Source: Parapristionchus giblindavisi
Lineage: Eukaryota; Nematoda; Chromadorea; Rhabditida; Diplogasteridae
Reading direction: 5' to 3'
NCBI GenBank assembly: GCA_943737045.1
Contig: CALSFV010000213.1
Span: 1,673,001 to 1,737,000, forward strand
Length of the DNA: 64,000 nt
Positions 60,398-64,000 of this stretch are shown here, in pieces. Made by a program: the position numbers and the translations under genes. How positions within the stretch are numbered: position 1 is the stretch's first letter; the number at the start of each line of letters is the position of its first letter. The notes beneath the pieces are model-generated. The model ran no database searches, was not told the origin of the DNA, and was given only the letters and a program-made list of their open reading frames with translations.

Positions 60398-60428
60398 GAA
60401 TAAATAAATAAATAAATAAATAAATAAA
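60398..60428. repeat. (AAAT)n microsatellite
   Basis: Seven consecutive AAAT-type units just outside the mariner element. Confidence 0.9.
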
Positions 60429-60499
60429 ATACGATGAAAACAACTTAGGTAATAAAGAAATAACAATTAATTATTACATATTGAGTTCGGAAGAAAACT

Positions 60500-60640
60500 G
60501 TTGTAAAAAGTTATTTTCGCTATTGTTCGAAAAATTGTGGACAAAGATCAAAGATCATAATACAAAGATCAGAGATCAAACTTAAGCAATAGAGTAACAA
60601 CTTTTGTGAACATCTCTAACATATATGTACAGGAGCTATA
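60500..60640. repeat. Single arm of the GATCAAA foldback family
   Basis: AAAAATTGTGGACAAAGATC ... GATCAAACTTAAGCAATAGA ... AACTTTTGTGAACATCTC matches the arms of the foldback at 56264-57137. Confidence 0.65.
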
Positions 60641-60941
60641 CACTTAATTGTTTTGCAGCTTTGACAAGTTACAGTAATCGTCCGATATTGATTTTGCATG
60701 CACTCTTTCTGTTTCTGCATCAATAAATATTGAAAATCATTGACAGTACATTCAATACAAAAACATAAATAGCATTTTCGAATATTTTAACAATTTTAGG
60801 GAAAGAAGTTAGTTTGCGATTCATGATCATTCTGTTAGACCTCTGAGATACACTCCACGTTAGCATAGGGACAGCGTAAATGCAAGAAAAAATGGCAAAA
60901 GAGATGGGTTCTTTTGGTCGATCTTTTCTCTTTTGCTAATC

Positions 60942-61022
60942 CTTCTCGGGGGATCGAACTACCAAGCCGACCAACCGATCTGATTTACAGTTCGATCTGC
61001 TATCCACTAGACCATGGGTCCC
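60942..61022 (-). other. tRNA-like module, copy C
   Basis: Minus sense: GGGACCCATGGTCTAGTGGA with A box TGGTCTAGTGG, then an ACTGTAAATC stretch reminiscent of a Tyr (GTA) anticodon loop, then AGTTCGATCCCCC as B box. Absent at the corresponding place of the left arm at ~26552. Confidence 0.5.
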
Positions 61023-61068
61023 TATTGGAAGTCATATCAAACGATCTACGTATACTCATCCGCTCCCG

Positions 61069-61143
61069 TACTTATAAAGCGATGCATGACTCCGCCCATT
61101 TTTTGCGAACCTTATTTATATAGCGATGCTGACCCCGCCCATT
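61069..61143 (-). promoter_or_regulatory. Tandem GC-box/TATA-like units, copy C
   Basis: Minus sense: AAATGGGCGGGGTCAGCATC..GCTATATAAATA and AATGGGCGGAGTCATGCATC..GCTTTATAAGTA, nearly identical to the copy at 26475. It faces left, toward the satellite. Confidence 0.45.
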
Positions 61144-61169
61144 TAACTTCGCGGGCTTAGACACTGATT

Positions 61170-61358
61170 TCAAACGTTAACAACCCCAAATTCTTTATTT
61201 TTTCGGAAAACGAGTTCCAGCCAGTGCTGGAATACGACGACATAGCTCGAAGCTTGTCGTCGAAGCTCGGCGGCGTCCCACTTCTGAAGAGCGCGTTGAG
61301 TAGAGATCGGCGAGGACGACGAGCTTCTCGAGACGTTTGTCGACGGTGACGATTCACC
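61170..61358 (-). pseudogene. Inverted copy of the gene end at 26268-26424
   Basis: Entered through the acceptor CTATTTTGCAG at 61359. Its 3' half is nearly identical in DNA to 26384-26460 (TTCCAGCACTGGCTGGAACT), with the same poly(A) signal. One frame ends VVVFQHWLELVFRKN, like the left copy, but the stop is lost by a single-base difference in the A run. Upstream the two copies differ by substitutions and small indels. It is either a second gene copy with an extended end or a pseudogene. Confidence 0.45.
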
Positions 61359-63104
61359 CTGCAAAATAGATTCAACTATTTGAACTTTGTTAGTGAGCAG
61401 TGACGTTGACAAAATCAAAGGCAAAGGCAAAGGTAAAGACAATAGCGTAACGAAGGTGAAGTATACTATAACAGAGGTTCTGTTCAAAAGTCATGAAACA
61501 AAAGATATCTCCAGAATCTCCACAAAATTTTCGTCTTTTCGCGACTTGAACATAATGCTCCATGGATACGACCTCAAAATTATTATTGAATGCGGTGCAG
61601 ACGAATATGAATAAAGTTGAGAGATGGTTAGAAGAGGGAGAAATACAACATAAACAGAAAGGTTCAATATATCAAGATATAGACGCACAAAAGGATGGTT
61701 GGCATCTTCAGGTATATCACTTCCCTTCCTTCCATCTCTCTCATAAACATTATTGATTCATTGTCTACTCTAGCAAATAAGCGATTATATAAAGATCAAA
61801 GATCAAATATTAAGGTCGACAGATGTGAGGACGAGGAGAAGAGTAAGAGGACAACTGTAAATGAATAGAACATTGGCAAGAGCACGTGGAGTATGATGAA
61901 ATGCAAATGGAAATACAATGTACAAAGGGCTAGACAAACCCAAAGAACGATATGCAAATGTGCAAAGAGAGACGAAATATCGATTATCTACAATATAATC
62001 GGTCGATAATCAATGTTATTGGGAGAGACAGAGAGATAGGAAGTGGTAGAGGGAGACAGTTGGAAGTACTATCAAACGAAATATATGGGCGAAAAAGCAG
62101 TTACACGCAGCACGTGATGTTGCAGTAAAAGGCCGGATCGAGAGTGGAACAAAACAAAGATATATTTACAATAACTAGTATATCGATTGGAAAATCTATG
62201 TGAAGTCTCGGCGTCCCTTCCCTTCACTTTCTCAATATTTCTCACTCTCTCATACTTTATCTTCACTCTCTCATTTTTGTACAGCCAATACACTGAAGAA
62301 GTTATGCGAGGTTAAGCACAGATTTTGAACTGGTAATGAAAAGGAGAACATGATGAAGCAGACCCAGATAGAGACGAGAGACAATGGATATGGTAAAGAT
62401 CAAAGATCAACTTAAGAACGGTACGAACAGAAAAAGACGACAACATGGAGCAGACAAGCGATGAGGAGATACAAATAGAGAACAGAAAGGACGGATCATA
62501 TGCAAATGGGAATACAATGAATGAATGGATAGACAACATCAGAGATAATATATGCAAACGGGCAAAAAAATGTAAAAGATTGATTGATGATCAAATAATC
62601 GATCGATCAATCTATTAGTGGGAGTGTAGATATAGACGAGAGCTAATGTCGAAAGTCATTCTGCGTGAAATGGCGGGAAGAAACCGAGACGGAAAGGTCA
62701 TGTAAACAATATCTGGATAGATTAGAGACACTATCTGTATCCCTCTGTCCCTGTGTTCTCTCATTAGCCCATAATTTCTCGTACTCTCTCTCTCTCTCTG
62801 TACTCTCTTACACTTGCACGATCTCTTGCTTTGATCAAAGAACGACCACATTGAGACACGTGATCGTGTTAGGGTGATATGACACGTGTGAGAAATTAGA
62901 ATGGAATCGACCGATTGTGAGAGTGCGAATAAGAAGAATGACATGAGAAATGTCTAATTGAAAGTGGGAGACGTGAGATATCACAATTAAAATGAAATAG
63001 TGGAAAGCGACATTTGGGAAAAATGTGATAGGAAATTTTTTTATGAAATATCACTTCAGAAAACTCTAATTAGAAAACAATTTTCAAGAAAAATCATTTG
63101 TGAA

Positions 63105-63909
63105 AATGATATATTTTGCTAGACAAACCTGTTTGTTGAAGTAAAATATCTATTATGCTTCACTGCGAATCAATCACAAATTGCTATGCGCTCCATAAGC
63201 CGCCATGTTCTCTAAGGTCCCTTCCTATCTGATCTGCCCAATCAATCAGAAAGGAGGGAACCCAGGGGAAGGGGGAGAAGATCAAAGCACGCGCTTCCTT
63301 GCGTATGATAGACTCCCAGTTCCCCTGTTTTCTTCAGAATGCTTTCTTAGAGCGAGACACCATAGGCTGTTCGTAACAATGGACAGCTTTATTTGTCACG
63401 AAAATAAAGGTGTCAACAATTACTGTGAAGGTACAAGAACACCAGAACAGTATACGAGAGCGGGGTGTGGTCTCAATCTGCTCGCTTCTTCTTAATAATA
63501 ATATCATTATGTGTGTTTCATGTAAGAATGATAATGATGATATACATAGAGAAATGCATTAGGGGCACATAAATACAATACCATTCTTGAGAGCACTCTG
63601 AGATCTCGTAGCCGGATTCTTCTGGATACGAGATATGGAGGGCGGTATATATGCCCTTGTATGCGCACGGCTGAATTCCGGAGTCTACGGAGATTTCGTG
63701 GACTTCGTCGGAGATGTCTTCGAGGAAGGGACCGCCTTGCTCGTGACGTTGCCAGCCATGGGCGTGACGCGTTAATACGCGAATAGTTGTGCTAAGCAAG
63801 GTGAAGCCATGGGTGGGCTCTGGGTTGGGTAACTTTGTGATTGATTCGCAGTGAAGCATAATAGATATTTTACTTCAACAAACAGGTTTGTCTAGCAAAA
63901 TATATCATT
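63105..63909. mobile_element. Foldback element with ~76-bp near-perfect TIRs
   Basis: 63105-63180 (AATGATATATTTTGCTAGAC onward) is repeated inverted at 63834-63909. Just beyond the right arm, CATCAATCACAAATTGCT repeats the inner edge of the left arm in direct orientation, so the right border has been duplicated or is compound. The core is GC-richer and has coding character on the minus strand. Confidence 0.75.
63518..63859 (-). CDS. Hypothetical ORF/exon within the foldback
   Basis: 113 codons, ATG in the right arm to TAA. The middle (~residues 20-95) has coding-like third positions and a balanced composition (WQRHEQGGPFLEDISDEVHE, SYPEESGYEISECSQEWYC). The last ~20 residues become hydrophobic low-complexity (IIIIIL) from an AT repeat, so the real end or a donor is probably earlier. 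No domain recognised. As the ATG lies in the TIR, it may be an element-encoded protein or a captured host exon. Confidence 0.35.
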   Translation of the reverse strand: MLHCESITKLPNPEPTHGFTLLSTTIRVLTRHAHGWQRHEQGGPFLEDISDEVHEISVDSGIQPCAYKGIYTALHISYPEESGYEISECSQEWYCIYVPLMHFSMYIIIIILT

Positions 63910-64000
63910 ATACTACACTGCTCATCAATCACAAATTGCTGTTTTGTCCCACCTTGCGTTTAGCACCTTGAGCGATATCCTTATTCTAGAGACGCTCGAA

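Larger units (their letters stand above)
60735..62890 (-). repeat. Right arm of the giant inverted repeat
   Basis: Inverse of 24560-26665. Clear blocks: AGTTTGCGATTCATGATCAT (60813), the GC-box/TATA pair (61069-61143), the last-exon block (61170-61358), the block with AGAAGAGGGAGAAATACAAC (~61630), and weaker similarity to ~62860. It lacks the 25640-26040 part. The segment between about 61800 and 62600 is AT-rich, with GATCAAA motifs and no supported gene. Confidence 0.75.

Overview
The window looks like nuclear DNA of a rhabditid or diplogastrid-type nematode. Genes are cut into short exons with GT...TTTCAG-type introns. The one complete conserved gene encodes a two-RGS-domain protein, an architecture I know from C. 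elegans RGS-3. The mobile elements (a BEL/Pao element with a phlebovirus-glycoprotein-like Env, a mariner, many palindromic MITEs) are of kinds common in nematodes. Species cannot be named from sequence alone. All exon structures are hand-made from splice sites, phase and domain logic.

Layout. (1) 0-4 kb: two foldback DNA transposons share the same termini and TTAA target duplications; the second carries a nested TA-flanked MITE. (2) 4-12 kb: short exon-like pieces, including the two last exons of a minus-strand gene (6374-6657), two plus exons (7062-7265), and candidate alternative first exons at 11094 and 11879, with many ~120-bp hairpin MITEs between. (3) 12.9-22.7 kb: a 15-exon RGS gene; its 1.7-kb intron 8 holds a 1.49-kb palindromic element. 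(4) 22.7-26.7 kb: repeats, then a small poorly resolved gene (25095-26424). (5) 26.7-53.7 kb: ~21.5 kb of AT-rich satellite, ~363-bp monomer with internal dyad symmetry and higher-order periods, interrupted at 31129-36615 by a rearranged BEL/Pao insertion (LTR-gag-LTR, then a separate integrase-Env ORF, with no reverse transcriptase). (6) 53.7-64 kb: LINE fragments, a deleted mariner, foldbacks, a duplicated small ORF, and inverted copies of the 25-26.6 kb gene end.

Three themes go beyond routine annotation. First, the 24.6-26.7 kb segment recurs inverted at 60.7-62.9 kb, so satellite and BEL insertion lie inside a giant imperfect inverted repeat. Second, at least five repeats carry tRNA-like modules with A and B boxes; two of them are long foldbacks with the module in both arms. 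Third, the satellite monomer is itself an inverted repeat with ~74-bp arms. Together these suggest a repeat-rich locus shaped by palindrome-forming elements and unequal exchange, beside an ordinary signalling gene.
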